From NCBI RefSeq assembly GCF_000371785.1, contig NZ_AQUI01000002.1:3327276-3391275 (forward strand): a DNA stretch of 64,000 bases. Reading direction: 5' to 3'. A program made the translations under genes and the position numbers. Positions 1 to 8,555 of the stretch are shown piece by piece; positions within the stretch are counted from its first letter, which is position 1, and each line of letters opens with the position of its first letter. The notes under the pieces were generated by a model, which did no database searches, had not been told where the DNA came from, and worked only from the letters and a program-made list of their open reading frames with translations. The DNA is from Actinopolyspora halophila DSM 43834. Lineage in GTDB: Bacteria; Actinomycetota; Actinomycetes; Mycobacteriales; Pseudonocardiaceae.

Positions 1-1
1 G

Positions 2-277
2 GTCCTCGTGGGCGCTCCCGAGGCACCGAGCGGTCTGGTGCACGTCCGCGACACCCTCACCACCACCCCCGAGCAGCCCCTCGACGGACTCGTCCGGGAC
101 TGCTCCGAGCTGGACCCGGACACCACCGTCCTCGACGCCCTGTCCCGAATGCGCCGAACCAGCACCCAGCTGGCCCTCGTCCGCACCCCCGAACGAACGG
201 TCGGAGTGGTCACCATCTCGGACATGCTGACCGGACTCTTCCCCCCACGGACGACCACCCAACCCGACCAGACGTGA
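2..277 (+). CDS. CBS-domain protein, C-terminal fragment (CNNM/CorC-like), 5' end outside the window
   Basis: Only the last 91 residues are present; the frame is open to the window edge. The segment PLDGLVRDCSELDPDTTVLD, followed by an LALVRTPERTVGVVTISD stretch, reads as the second half of a CBS pair. Such pairs often bind adenine nucleotides and gate a transporter. This C-terminal pattern is typical of the HlyC/CorC (CNNM, DUF21 plus CBS) membrane proteins, but the membrane part is outside the window, so the exact family is inference. The gene ends with TGA and is followed at once by a strong hairpin shared with the convergent dehydratase gene. Confidence 0.6.
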   Translation, partial: VLVGAPEAPSGLVHVRDTLTTTPEQPLDGLVRDCSELDPDTTVLDALSRMRRTSTQLALVRTPERTVGVVTISDMLTGLFPPRTTTQPDQT

Positions 278-282
278 CTCCG

Positions 283-317
283 GCGGGATCCGGGTCCACC
301 CGCAACCCGGATCCCGC
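283..317. terminator. Bidirectional hairpin terminator between convergent genes
   Basis: A perfect 13-bp stem (arms 283-295 and 305-317, GCGGGATCCGGGT and its complement) with a 9-base loop lies in the 50 bases between the CBS-protein stop and the stop of the minus-strand dehydratase. There is no clear U-run, which is common in high-GC actinomycetes. The position between two converging genes makes a bidirectional terminator the simplest reading. Confidence 0.75.
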
Positions 318-327
318 GAAAGGCCGG

Positions 328-1506
328 TCAGGCAGCACCACGATCGATCGTGGCCCGTTCGACGGTCCAGGAACGACACTGCTCGCTGAGCGACAATCCG
401 AGACCGGGTCGGTCGGGCACGAGCATCCGGCCTTCACGACACTCCAGGCGTTCGACGAAAAGCGGTTCGAGCCAGTCGAAGTGCTCGACCCACGTGGTGT
501 TGGGGTAGGCCGCCGCCAGGTGCAGGTGAATCTCCATGGCGAAGTGCGGTGCCATGGCCGAGTGGTACTCGTCGGCGAGCGCCGCGATGCGCGAGAACGG
601 TGTGATACCCCCGACACGGGGTGCGTCCGGCTGGATGAAGTCGCAGGCACCGTTTCGGAGCAGCTCCCGGTGCTCACCGACGCTGGTGAGCATCTCACCG
701 GTCGCCACCGGCGTGTCCAGCTTGCCCGCGAGAGCGGCGTGCCCCGCCGTGTCGTAGGCGTCGACGGGCTCCTCGATCCAGGTGAGATCGAAACGTTCCA
801 GCGTCCTGCCGATCCGCCGGGCGGTGGCGCGGTCCCACTGCTGGTTGGCATCGACCATGAGCGGCACGGCATCCCCGAGGTGCTCGCGGACGGTCTCCAC
901 GCGCCTGATGTCCGTCGCGGTCTCGGGATGGCCCACTTTGATCTTGATGCCGCCGATGCCCCGGTTCAACGCCTCGGTGCTGTTGTCCAGGATCTGCTCG
1001 ACGGGCGCGGACAGAAAGCCACCCGAGGTGTTGTAGCAGGCCACGGAATCGCGGTGCGCGCCGAGCAGTTTGGCCAGGGGCAGCTCGGCGCGCCGCGCCT
1101 TCAGATCCCACAGCGCGATGTCGAAGGCGGCCACGGCCTGGGTGGCCAGCCCGCTGCGTCCCACCGAGGCGCCCGCCCAGACGAGCTTGCGCCAGAGGCG
1201 ATCGATGTCGTTGGGGTCCTCGCCGAGCAGTTCCGGCGCGATCTCGCGGGCGTGGGCGTAGAGCCCGTCCCCTCCGGCGCGTTTGGAATAGGCGAACCCG
1301 AGTCCTTCCCGACCGCCTTCGGTGCTGATCTCGACGAAGAGGAAGGCCACCTCGGTCAGTGGTTTCTGCCTGCCGGTGAGGACCTTGGCGTCACTGATCG
1401 GTGACTGCAGCGGCAAGCGGACGAGGGACAGCTCGACCCGGCTGATGCGGTCGACGGCCGCGGAGGCCGCCTCGGTGGCGTGACCGCGAGGAATGGTGGT
1501 GGTCAT
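328..1506 (-). CDS. Galactarate/L-talarate dehydratase, enolase superfamily (MR subgroup)
   Basis: A 392-residue enolase-superfamily enzyme predicted to dehydrate the C6 aldarate galactarate (and its epimer talarate) to a 5-keto-4-deoxy sugar acid. The N-terminal capping domain has SDAKVLTGRQKP and FAYSKRAGG, which I recognise from talarate/galactarate dehydratases. The barrel shows the KxK catalytic pair (K188, K190 in GIKIKVG), metal ligands D219 (VDANQQWD), E245 (WIEEP) and E271 (TGEM), and the catalytic His H321 (APHFAMEIHLH). The ATG at 1506 follows an AAGAAGAG ribosome site. It is the last gene of a three-gene minus-strand set with glucarate dehydratase and an MFS carrier, consistent with an aldarate-use operon. 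The exact epimer preference cannot be read from sequence. Confidence 0.85.
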   Translation of the reverse strand: MTTTIPRGHATEAASAAVDRISRVELSLVRLPLQSPISDAKVLTGRQKPLTEVAFLFVEISTEGGREGLGFAYSKRAGGDGLYAHAREIAPELLGEDPNDIDRLWRKLVWAGASVGRSGLATQAVAAFDIALWDLKARRAELPLAKLLGAHRDSVACYNTSGGFLSAPVEQILDNSTEALNRGIGGIKIKVGHPETATDIRRVETVREHLGDAVPLMVDANQQWDRATARRIGRTLERFDLTWIEEPVDAYDTAGHAALAGKLDTPVATGEMLTSVGEHRELLRNGACDFIQPDAPRVGGITPFSRIAALADEYHSAMAPHFAMEIHLHLAAAYPNTTWVEHFDWLEPLFVERLECREGRMLVPDRPGLGLSLSEQCRSWTVERATIDRGAA

Positions 1507-1621
1507 GTGCTCTTCTTTCTCGAACGAGCGGAACCGGTGCGGGGTAGGCGAACGAGGCGGCCACTCGGCCGGGGACGGTCGAGCGGCAGCCGGGATACTT
1601 GGACGGGTCTCGGTGTCGGGA

Positions 1622-2920
1622 TCACCACCGCGGAGCGGGGGGCATGGTCCACTCCGGATCCGCGGCCCGCATCGCCGCGACGTCATCACGGCCACGGACG
1701 TCGCTGTTGACCCAGCGCTCGTGCAGGCGGGCCAGCGCCTCGCGGTCGAGCTCCACTCCCAGGCCGGGCTCGTCCGGCACCGCAACGGCCCCCTCCGCGA
1801 AGCGGTGCGGCCGAGTGATGACGTCCTCGCCCTGCCACGGCCGGTGGGTGTCGCAGGCGTGCAATCGCCCCCGGACACACGCGGCGGCATGCGTCATCGC
1901 CGCCAGGCTGATGCCCAGGTGCGTGTTGGAGTGCATCGACAGGCCGATCCCGTGGGTCCTGCAGACCGCGGCCAACTGCTGGGTCGCCAACAGCCCGCCC
2001 CAGAAGTGGTGGTCGCAGAGCAGGATCTGCACGGCGTCGGCGGCGAAGGCCCCGGAGATGTCCTCCGGCGTGGTCACACACATGTTGGTGGCCAGCGGCA
2101 CCCCGGTGCGGCGGTGCACCTGCGCCATGTCCGACACGCCGAGACAGGGGTCCTCGAGGTATTCCACCACCCCGCGCAGTTCGTCAGCGACCCGCGCACT
2201 CGTCTCGGCGGACCAGATCCCGTTGGGATCGAGCCGGACCGGCCGCTCGGGGAATGCCTCCCGCAGCGCCTTCACCGCGGCGATCTCCTCCTCCGGCGGG
2301 AACACCCCTCCCTTGAGCTTCAACGAGCGGAACCCGTACTCGTCGACCATGCGTTCGGCCTGACGAACCACACCGGCCGGATCCAGGGCCTCCTGCCAGT
2401 CGTCACGCGGCGCGTGCGGGGTGGGGTGCTCGTCCCAGCGATAGAACAGATAGGCCGCGTAGTCCACGCGGTCGCGGACCTTTCCGCCGAGCAGTGCGTG
2501 CACCGGCAACCCGACGGTTCGACCGAGCGCATCGAGCAGGGCCACCTCGAACGCGGACACCGCGATCCCGTGCAGCCTGCTCAGGTTCGCCCGGCCGAAC
2601 AGCCAACCGGCCGACTGCTCGTCCACCAGGCGCGGATCCACCGTGTCCGGTCGCAGGACCTCGGCAGCCAGCTCCCACAGCCGGTTGGAAGCGGTGACGG
2701 GGTGCCCCGGCAGGTGCTCGGCCAGCAGCCGCAGCGCGGTCAGGTACTCCTGGTCCCCGTAGCTCTCCCCGAGCCCGACCACTCCCCCCTCCGTGCGGAC
2801 CTCGATGATGCAGCGAGTGGCGTACGGCTGGTGCACTCCGTGCCGGTTCAGCAAGGGGGCGTCCTCCATCAGGATCGGGGTGACGCGCACCTCGGAAACG
2901 AGCATCGATCGTTCGTCCAT
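1622..2920 (-). CDS. gudD: Glucarate dehydratase-like enolase-superfamily enzyme
   Basis: A 432-residue protein of the glucarate dehydratase subgroup, which converts D-glucarate (and L-idarate) to 5-keto-4-deoxyglucarate. Diagnostic elements are K201/K203 in SLKLKGGVFPPEEE, D231/N233 in RLDPNGIW, the EDP at 256-258, LATNMCVT (N279), LLCDHHFWGG and H330 in LSMHSNTHLGIS. All expected catalytic positions are present and the length is normal. The ATG at 2920 is preceded by GGGAA. It sits between the MFS carrier and the galactarate/talarate dehydratase, so both aldarates would feed the same intermediate. The downstream aldolase is not in the window. Confidence 0.88.
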   Translation of the reverse strand: MDERSMLVSEVRVTPILMEDAPLLNRHGVHQPYATRCIIEVRTEGGVVGLGESYGDQEYLTALRLLAEHLPGHPVTASNRLWELAAEVLRPDTVDPRLVDEQSAGWLFGRANLSRLHGIAVSAFEVALLDALGRTVGLPVHALLGGKVRDRVDYAAYLFYRWDEHPTPHAPRDDWQEALDPAGVVRQAERMVDEYGFRSLKLKGGVFPPEEEIAAVKALREAFPERPVRLDPNGIWSAETSARVADELRGVVEYLEDPCLGVSDMAQVHRRTGVPLATNMCVTTPEDISGAFAADAVQILLCDHHFWGGLLATQQLAAVCRTHGIGLSMHSNTHLGISLAAMTHAAACVRGRLHACDTHRPWQGEDVITRPHRFAEGAVAVPDEPGLGVELDREALARLHERWVNSDVRGRDDVAAMRAADPEWTMPPAPRW

Positions 2921-3014
2921 CGGGAATTCCCTTCGATTCCGAATCGTGTGACTGTCACCGCCGGGCCACCGCCGTGATTCGTGCGGTGGCTCGCGGGGCA
3001 CTCGAGCGTCCGGC

Positions 3015-4361
3015 TCAGCTCACCGCGCCGGCGGTGGTGGTCGGCCGGTCGTCGGCGTCGAGCGGTTGCACCTTGACCACGAATCCGTACACGGCCGCGC
3101 CGATCAGGCACAGCGCTCCTGTGAAGAGCAGCGGAACGACGAAGGAACCAGTCACCGACAACAGGAATGCGATGACGATGGGGCTGAGCAGACCGCCGAT
3201 CTGGGAGCCGGTGTTCTGGATCGCGAAGATGGACGAAACGTTGCCCTTGCCGGGTGCCACGTCGATGGGCAGGCTGAAGATCGCGGCCGATGCGAAGGAG
3301 GAGCTGGCGAAGGAGACGCTGAGCAGCGTCAGCGCGACGATCGCGTTGGGGGCGAGGACCGCGAAGGCCACGGTTCCGGATCCCAGGGTTCCGATGATGA
3401 TCGGGAGCTTGCGGGCGAACGCCAACGACACACCGCGGCGCACGAGGCGGTCGGAGAACCAACCGCCCGCGAAGTTCCCGAAGATGGCCACGACACCGGG
3501 AATCGCACCGTACTTGGCCAGGTCCATCGCGGAGAATCCCTGGGAATCGACCAGGTAGGTCGGATACCACGTGATGAAGAAGTAGTTCAGGAAGTTGCGG
3601 CAGATGTAGGCGGAGAACAGGCCCCACAGGGTCCTGTAGCGGAACAGCCTGCCCCAGGCGACGGAGGTGTCCCGCTCGCTCGACTCGGCTTCGTCCTCAT
3701 CACCGTCGGCGATGTAGTCGGCCTCCGCCCGCGAGGTCCACTGCTGCTCGCGGGGCGTCCGGTAGATCCACAACCAGACCGCCGCCCAGAGCAGCCCCAG
3801 CGCGCCCGTGGCCAGGAACACGCCGTGCCAGTTGAAGGCGACGAGCAGGAGGGAGGCGAGCGGGACCGCCACCGCTGCACCGGCCTCGCTGCCCGCACCG
3901 TACAGACCGGAGGCCAGCGCGCGTTCCTTCCTGGGGAACCACTCCGAGACGACCTTGGCGCTGCTGGGCATGACGGGGGCCTCGCCGATGCCCAGCAGCA
4001 AACGCAGGCCGAACAGCGAGGCGGTACCGCGTACCAGCGCCACGGCCGCGGTGCACAGCGACCACCACACCACCGCTGCCGCGTACACGGTCCGGGGCCC
4101 GAGTTTGTCGGTCAACCAACCGGCGGGCAGCTGGAAGGCCGCGTAGGTCCAGGTCCAGGCACCGAGGATGACTCCCTGCATCGTGGTGCTGATGCCGAAC
4201 TCCTCGCTGATCGTGGGCATGGCCACGGACAAGTTCGCCCGATCCACGAAAGCGATGATCAGCCCCGTACCGAGCAGCCCGGCGATCAACCACCGCACGT
4301 TGGTGCGCCGCGGAGTCCTCCCACCACTCCCGGCTTTCCTCTCGGTGACTTGTTCGACCAT
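3015..4361 (-). CDS. MFS transporter, anion:cation symporter family (aldarate uptake, predicted)
   Basis: A 448-residue, 12-helix major facilitator protein. The first helix reads LIAGLLGTGLIIAFVDRANLSVAMP, followed by the WTYAAFQLPAGWLTDKLGPR loop typical of the ACS family (glucarate, galactonate and phthalate carriers). I start it at the ATG 4361 because GAGGAGG lies 5-6 bases upstream; an upstream in-frame extension has no ribosome site and is not needed. It is the first gene of the operon with the two dehydratases, so uptake of glucarate/galactarate is the likely job. A 26-bp dyad about 40 bases upstream is a candidate operator. Confidence 0.85.
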   Translation of the reverse strand: MVEQVTERKAGSGGRTPRRTNVRWLIAGLLGTGLIIAFVDRANLSVAMPTISEEFGISTTMQGVILGAWTWTYAAFQLPAGWLTDKLGPRTVYAAAVVWWSLCTAAVALVRGTASLFGLRLLLGIGEAPVMPSSAKVVSEWFPRKERALASGLYGAGSEAGAAVAVPLASLLLVAFNWHGVFLATGALGLLWAAVWLWIYRTPREQQWTSRAEADYIADGDEDEAESSERDTSVAWGRLFRYRTLWGLFSAYICRNFLNYFFITWYPTYLVDSQGFSAMDLAKYGAIPGVVAIFGNFAGGWFSDRLVRRGVSLAFARKLPIIIGTLGSGTVAFAVLAPNAIVALTLLSVSFASSSFASAAIFSLPIDVAPGKGNVSSIFAIQNTGSQIGGLLSPIVIAFLLSVTGSFVVPLLFTGALCLIGAAVYGFVVKVQPLDADDRPTTTAGAVS

Positions 4362-4401
4362 GAAGCCCTCCTCGGACGTCTGCTCGGCAGCGGATTTTCC
4401 G

Positions 4402-4427
4402 GAACTAAACAGAGCTACGTTTTGTTC
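4402..4427. promoter_or_regulatory. Candidate operator upstream of the aldarate operon
   Basis: A 26-bp imperfect palindrome with arms GAACTAAAC and GTTTTGTTC; 10 of 13 opposed positions pair by hand count. It ends 41 bases upstream of the MFS start codon. It is unusually A/T-rich for this genome, as expected of a protein-binding site in a promoter. No regulator gene lies next to it, because the nearby TetR belongs with the hydrolase operon, so the binding protein would be encoded elsewhere. Confidence 0.5.
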
Positions 4428-5152
4428 GCCACCGACGAAGAACCGATTCGCGAGTGGAATAATCACCGCCTGCCCCCGACAGGAGGACGGCGAATAATTG
4501 TCGGTCAACGCGTTGCTCGTCGAACACGGAGAACGCGGAAAAGGTCAACCGCAGGCGAGGCGATCAGCCACGACGCAGAACTTGTCGGAGATATAGGTAT
4601 TCGTCGATCGGAAATCGGTCAAGAACACGAGGGGTGGTCGATGTGCGGCATGGTGTCCACCTGACTTCTCCCCTCCCCGCGCTCGCTGTGGTCGGGATCA
4701 CCGCGTCTCGGTCGAGAGTGACCATAAGCACGCGGATCGATGCGCGTCTAACACCAATGTGGCATCACGCGAGACAAAAAGAGCATCGCCGTGCACTGTG
4801 GAGTCCCGCGGGACGGGGACGCGAAAGGACGACCTCGGGGCGTGTCCCACGACGCCTCACCCGCTGTCCGACCAGGCCGGTCGCTCACCGGGCTGACGAT
4901 GTCGCCCCTCCGACGTCATTGGCGAGCCGAGTCATGCGGGTTCCACAACGGAACCATCAACGCACCACCACGTGCCGGAGCACCGTCAACGCCCTACGAA
5001 GCTCGGCGAACATCGTCTCAGGGCTGTCATACCGCAGCAGGGAAAACCAGCTACCAGGCCAGTTCACGGGACCGGCGCCTGACCGGACACCCCGCTGGAG
5101 GCGCCACCGAACCGCTCGCCGGTGCGCCCCGGCCGCTCCCGGGGTCGGGGAC
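4428..5152. other. Intergenic stretch with no convincing gene
   Basis: About 725 bases between the aldarate operon promoter and the end of the tetR gene. I see no reading frame with a ribosome site and family resemblance. It includes a copy of a dispersed hairpin-containing repeat (4863-4940) and just before it an imperfect stem (GGGACGCG at 4816-4823 against CGTGTCCC at 4841-4848). Confidence 0.5.
4863..4940. repeat. Dispersed 78-bp repeat, copy 1, with conserved hairpin
   Basis: This segment aligns without gaps to 8556-8633; I count 58 identical positions of 78. The best-conserved part contains a stem, CAGGCCGGT (4873-4881) against ACCGGGCTG (4887-4895), with one mismatch. It lies about 210 bases downstream of the minus-strand tetR stop, and copy 2 lies at the end of another minus-strand operon, so a terminator-like or mobile small element are both possible. 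Confidence 0.5.
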
Positions 5153-5770
5153 TCAGTTCGCGGCCTCGGGAGCATCCGGGAGCACCGCGGGCAGCCCCGC
5201 CATCACGGCGCGGAACTCACCGGCGAGCGAGCGCCCGGCCAGGGGGGCAGAACGCCACCTGCGCTGTGCTTCGGCAGAGACGGCACCGAACACCCTCACG
5301 GCCAGATGAACCTCGGAATCCCGTTCCGGGCCGTACGCAGGATGTCGCTCGACCAGAGCGGCCAGCCGGTCCAGCATGTCGGCGCTGTGCAGCAACGCAC
5401 GGGCGCGCACCGACTCGACCCGGTCGATCTGCTCGCTCGTCGTGCGAATGGCGTCCTCACCGACCCGCTCGGACAACTCCTCGAGCACCTCGGTCATGGC
5501 GTCGGCGAACGTAACGAGCAGCGGCCTCTCGCCGAGGCGGTCGCCCACCCGCTCGAGGAACGCGTGATTACCCTCGATCACCAACCCGAGCAGCACGTCC
5601 TCCTTGCTCGGGAAGTAGCGGTAGATGGTCCGGTAGGACATCCCGATCCGTTCGGCGATGTCGGCCACGGCGACTTCCGGGAAGCCGTACTCGTCGAACA
5701 GCTCGAGCGCGGCGTGGATCATCCGCAGTCGACGGTCGTCCTTCTGCCGTTGCCGCAACGAGCCGCTCAT
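5153..5770 (-). CDS. TetR-family transcriptional regulator
   Basis: A 205-residue TetR protein with a clear N-terminal helix-turn-helix (residues about 15-60: IHAALELFDEYGF, VAVADIAERIGMSYRTIYRYFPSKED). The rest is a helical ligand-binding domain without a family I can name. Its ATG overlaps the stop codon of the upstream beta-lactamase-like gene as ATGA, so the two are translationally coupled. A strong dyad in front of that upstream gene is the probable operator, which would make the operon autoregulated. The ligand is unknown. Confidence 0.88.
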   Translation of the reverse strand: MSGSLRQRQKDDRRLRMIHAALELFDEYGFPEVAVADIAERIGMSYRTIYRYFPSKEDVLLGLVIEGNHAFLERVGDRLGERPLLVTFADAMTEVLEELSERVGEDAIRTTSEQIDRVESVRARALLHSADMLDRLAALVERHPAYGPERDSEVHLAVRVFGAVSAEAQRRWRSAPLAGRSLAGEFRAVMAGLPAVLPDAPEAAN

Positions 5771-7143
5771 GCCGTGCGCCTCGTGAGCCTACCCGCGTGG
5801 AACAGGTGGGTGGCGGGTCTGCCGGGGCCACCACCGGAGAAAGCGAGAACCTCGTGCGCCCCGAAGAGCCGGCCGGTGGAAATCAGACGGTCGTCGTCCA
5901 ACCGGACGAGCTCAGTCACCCTCGGCTCGGGTTGCAACTGCCGGGCCTCCGCTGTGAGCGCCTCCGAACGGGCCACGGCCGAACCGTCCGGCCGCACGGT
6001 CACTTCCAGGGACACGGTCGAGGAGTCGAACCGGCCCGCGAAACGCTCGGGGTCAACCTCGCCGGGGCGCTCCGGGGGCGTGGGCAGCGGGGACGGCCGC
6101 AGTCCGACGAGCCGGTCGATGACCCGCGCGACGAGCTCGTGGTGGAAGGCGGCGTTCTCCCCGCCGTTGGCGTGCGAGGCGAGGGCGATACCGGTCTCGG
6201 GAAGTACGCGCAGACAACAACTCTGCCCGTAGGTGCCGCCGTCGTGCCCGAGGACCCGGTGCCCGTCCCAGTCGAGGACCATCCAGCCGAGCCCGAGATG
6301 GCCACCGAGCATGCCGATGTCCGGCACGGGGACGCGTGGGCGCCACATCCGTTCGACGGTCGCCGCGTCGAGCAGTTTCCCGCCCCCGTCGAGATACGCT
6401 CCGACGAAGGCCAGCAGCTCACGGGGAGCCATCGCCAGCACGGTGCCCGCAGGAGCGAGCGAGGCAGGCAGGTTCCAGAACGAGGCCGGTTCCGGAGTTC
6501 CGCCCCGGCCGGGCACGTGCCCCACGGCCGTCCGGTGCAGCAGCGCCTCCTCCGGTGTGGGCGCCCAGTGCCGCAGACCGAGTGGCGTGCCGATGTGCTC
6601 GCGCAGCAGTCGCGGGAAGGGCTTGGCGCGCACCACCTCGACGATCCTGCCGAGCACGGCGAAGCCGGAGTTGGAGTAGGACATGCCCTCTCCGGACGGC
6701 ACGTCCCGCGACAGCGTGGGAACGACGTCGTCGACGTAGCGGCACACCGCGTCCTCGTCGCGCGTGGTAGGCACGAAGGCGTCGCCGTAGATGCCCGAGG
6801 TGTGGGTGAGCAGCTGTCGGACGGTGATGTCCGCACCCGCCCGCTCCTCGGCGAGTCGGAAGTCGGGCAGGTAACGCGTGACCGCGGCGTCGAGCTCGAC
6901 CAGACCTTCCTCGACCAGCTGCATCACCAGTGTGCTCGTCCACAGCTTGGTCACCGAGCCGATCTGGAATAGCGAGTCCGTGGTGGTCGGAACACCGGTG
7001 CGCAGATTGAGCTCACCCGTCGCCGCTTCGACGACCTGGTCGTCGGCGAGCACTCCGACGGCCGCGCCGGGTACTCCGTACCGCCGTGCGAGCTCGGGCA
7101 GGTTCTCGTTCAACCAGGTCCGCAGACCCAGCAGCTCCGTCAT
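5767..7143 (-). CDS. Serine beta-lactamase-like hydrolase (class C/PBP4* type)
   Basis: A 458-residue protein of the beta-lactamase-related serine hydrolase family. It has the SxxK motif (S63-V-T-K66 in FQIGSVTKLW), the YxN motif (Y157-S-N159 in MSYSNSG) and an HxG-type third motif (GHDGGTYGQ). The catalytic fold occupies roughly the first 350 residues; the last 100 or so form a beta-rich extension common in esterase or peptidase-like members. No signal peptide is seen, so a cytoplasmic esterase or amidase is as likely as true antibiotic resistance. It is cotranscribed with the tetR gene, which begins at its stop codon. Confidence 0.85.
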   Translation of the reverse strand: MTELLGLRTWLNENLPELARRYGVPGAAVGVLADDQVVEAATGELNLRTGVPTTTDSLFQIGSVTKLWTSTLVMQLVEEGLVELDAAVTRYLPDFRLAEERAGADITVRQLLTHTSGIYGDAFVPTTRDEDAVCRYVDDVVPTLSRDVPSGEGMSYSNSGFAVLGRIVEVVRAKPFPRLLREHIGTPLGLRHWAPTPEEALLHRTAVGHVPGRGGTPEPASFWNLPASLAPAGTVLAMAPRELLAFVGAYLDGGGKLLDAATVERMWRPRVPVPDIGMLGGHLGLGWMVLDWDGHRVLGHDGGTYGQSCCLRVLPETGIALASHANGGENAAFHHELVARVIDRLVGLRPSPLPTPPERPGEVDPERFAGRFDSSTVSLEVTVRPDGSAVARSEALTAEARQLQPEPRVTELVRLDDDRLISTGRLFGAHEVLAFSGGGPGRPATHLFHAGRLTRRTA

Positions 7144-7172
7144 GGCCGCCCCTTCCGCTGTCCGACATTTTT

Positions 7173-7204
7173 TGTCACTTGTTGACCAATGTCAATCGGT
7201 GACA
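7173..7204. promoter_or_regulatory. Candidate TetR operator in front of the hydrolase-tetR operon
   Basis: Two nested inverted repeats share one centre: outer arms TGTCAC (7173-7178) and GTGACA (7199-7204), inner arms TTGAC (7182-7186) and GTCAA (7191-7195). The 32-bp site lies 30 bases upstream of the hydrolase start. Size, symmetry and position fit a TetR-family dimer or double-dimer site; binding by the operon's own TetR is inferred. Confidence 0.65.
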
Positions 7205-7297
7205 TTACCGGCGGACGAGCTCACCCACCGCACCGGGGCGCGACCGGTCGAAGCTTGCGACGAGCGGCCCCGACTCGAACGAGGAGCTCCGAGGCGA

Positions 7298-7515
7298 TCA
7301 CCTCGCCGGTGTGGCCCCGGACCGCCGCGTCGACCGAGCGGCCGAGCGCGTCCACTGCCACGTGATCAACGCCCACGCGGCGATCCCCACCGCGAACTCG
7401 ACGGCGAGTTACCACGGCCACGGCCCCATGAAGTCCAGCAGCGAGGGATTGTTCGGCTTGGCGTTGAGGAAGCCGTGTTCGCCCCGGTGACCGGGTTGAC
7501 CCCGAACACGACTAC
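7298..7515 (-). pseudogene. Remnant of a YwaF/TIGR02206-like integral membrane protein
   Basis: Reading the minus strand gives VVVFGVNPVTGAN, then after a one-base slip NAKPNNPSLLDFMGPWPW, then an in-frame TAA where a Tyr codon is expected, then LAVEFAVGIAAWALITWQW. This is the last part of the YwaF-type membrane family (usual pattern NxxTGxNYGFLNxKPxxPSLLDxxGPWPWY). The reading frame is broken by a single-base deletion (next to the AAC of GAN) and a nonsense change, and the N-terminal two thirds are absent. The remnant ends with TGA at 7300-7298. Confidence 0.7.
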
Positions 7516-7524
7516 CCCGGGACG

Positions 7525-7566
7525 GAGACACGGCGACACGAAGGAGCAGCCTCCGGGCCGTGTCTC
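7525..7566. other. Strong hairpin beside the decayed genes
   Basis: Perfect 10-bp arms GAGACACGGC (7525-7534) and GCCGTGTCTC (7557-7566) enclose a 22-base loop that can itself pair through GGAG and CTCC. It lies between the YwaF remnant and the TnpB remnant. It could be a terminator or a vestige of a mobile element end. Confidence 0.45.
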
Positions 7567-7778
7567 GCGTGGGGACCGCCCGGGCAGCGTTGGCCGCCAT
7601 CGTGGGGTCGTTCCGAGCAACGAATGAGCCCGGCGGGACGTGCTCCACTTTTTCGGGATCGCGCCCCAGGCGACATCTCGACGGCATCCCCAGTGGACAC
7701 AGGCCGAGCTGCGGCACGGGTGGCATCAGGCCGTGCTGAACGAGCGCGATACCTCGGGGAAATCGCGCGGACTAGGGC

Positions 7779-8472
7779 GGGTTTTCCCTCCGCGCCAACG
7801 GCACGTTGCGGTTGGCCCGCATCGAGGACGTCAAGGTGGCCTGATCGCGGGACCTGCCGAGCGCACGCTCAAGCGGGCACAGCGCGCGGTGTCTCGGAAA
7901 CAGCGCGGGTCGATCAACCGAGCCAAGGCACGCCGCAGGCTCGCCCGGCAGCACGTGAAAGTCGCCGACACCCGAGCCGACTGGCTGCACAAGGAAACCA
8001 CCAGGCTCGTTCGTGAGAACCAAGCGATCATCCTGGAGGACTTGGCGGTGTCCGGCCTGGCTCGCACCCGGCTGGCCAAGAGTGTGCACGACGCCTCGTG
8101 GAGAACCTTCCGGCGACTGTTGACAGAGAAAGCCGCCCGGTACGGGCGTGAGCTGGTGGTCCTCGACCGGTGGCTACCGACCAACCAGACGTGCTCCGCA
8201 TGCGGCAGCGTGGACTGGCCGAAGCCGCTGTTGGTGCGCACCTGGTCGTGCCCGCGCGGCGCGGTCCACGACCGTGACCGCAACGCAGACCGCAACATCC
8301 TCGTCGCCGGGCGAGTGAAGAGACAAAACGCCTGTGGACCCGACGTAAGACCCCACACCGGGGCAGACGGGGACGAAGCAGGAAGCAGCGCAACCCCGCG
8401 AGGGGACACCGCTCCACACGCGGCCTGGGCCGCGCGGAGAATCCCCACCGCCCACGACGGGGAGCACGTCAA
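7779..8472 (+). pseudogene. tnpB: Degenerate IS605/IS1341-type TnpB (OrfB) with right end
   Basis: Fragments of an RNA-guided nuclease-type TnpB. In one frame GFSLRANGTLRLARIEDVKVA is followed by a stop at 7842. The sequence then jumps, with the RuvC-I Asp region missing, into another frame with RKQRGSINRAKARRRLARQH, the RuvC-II region IILEDLAVSGLARTRLAKS, and the zinc-finger/RuvC-III region NQTCSACGSVD...DRDRNADRN. The zinc finger has lost one Cys: CPRGAVHD where families have CPxCGAxHD. The gene is therefore frameshifted, internally deleted and inactive. The end AATCCCC...GGGGAGCACGTCAA (to 8472) resembles the right-end hairpin of IS605-type elements, which bounds the relic on that side. 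Confidence 0.8.
8442..8472 (+). mobile_element. IS605-type right-end hairpin of the TnpB relic
   Basis: TCCCC (8442-8446) pairs with GGGGA (8459-8463), and the segment ends GCACGTCAA at 8472. This matches the layout of IS605/IS1341-type right ends as I know them (AATCCCC-loop-GGGGAGGATGTCAA). It follows directly on the decayed TnpB coding sequence. No matching left end or intact TnpA partner is visible nearby. Confidence 0.55.
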
Positions 8473-8555
8473 ACGGCTACGGCGCGACCACGAGGAGGGC
8501 TCACCGGCCGGCCCACCCTCCTCGGTCTCGGCAAGCCCGGCTCAACGATCCACCT

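Noticed and set aside
5767-7143. A true antibiotic-resistance beta-lactamase
   Set aside because: SxxK and YxN motifs are present, but there is no export signal and the C-terminal extension fits esterase/peptidase-like relatives; resistance cannot be claimed.
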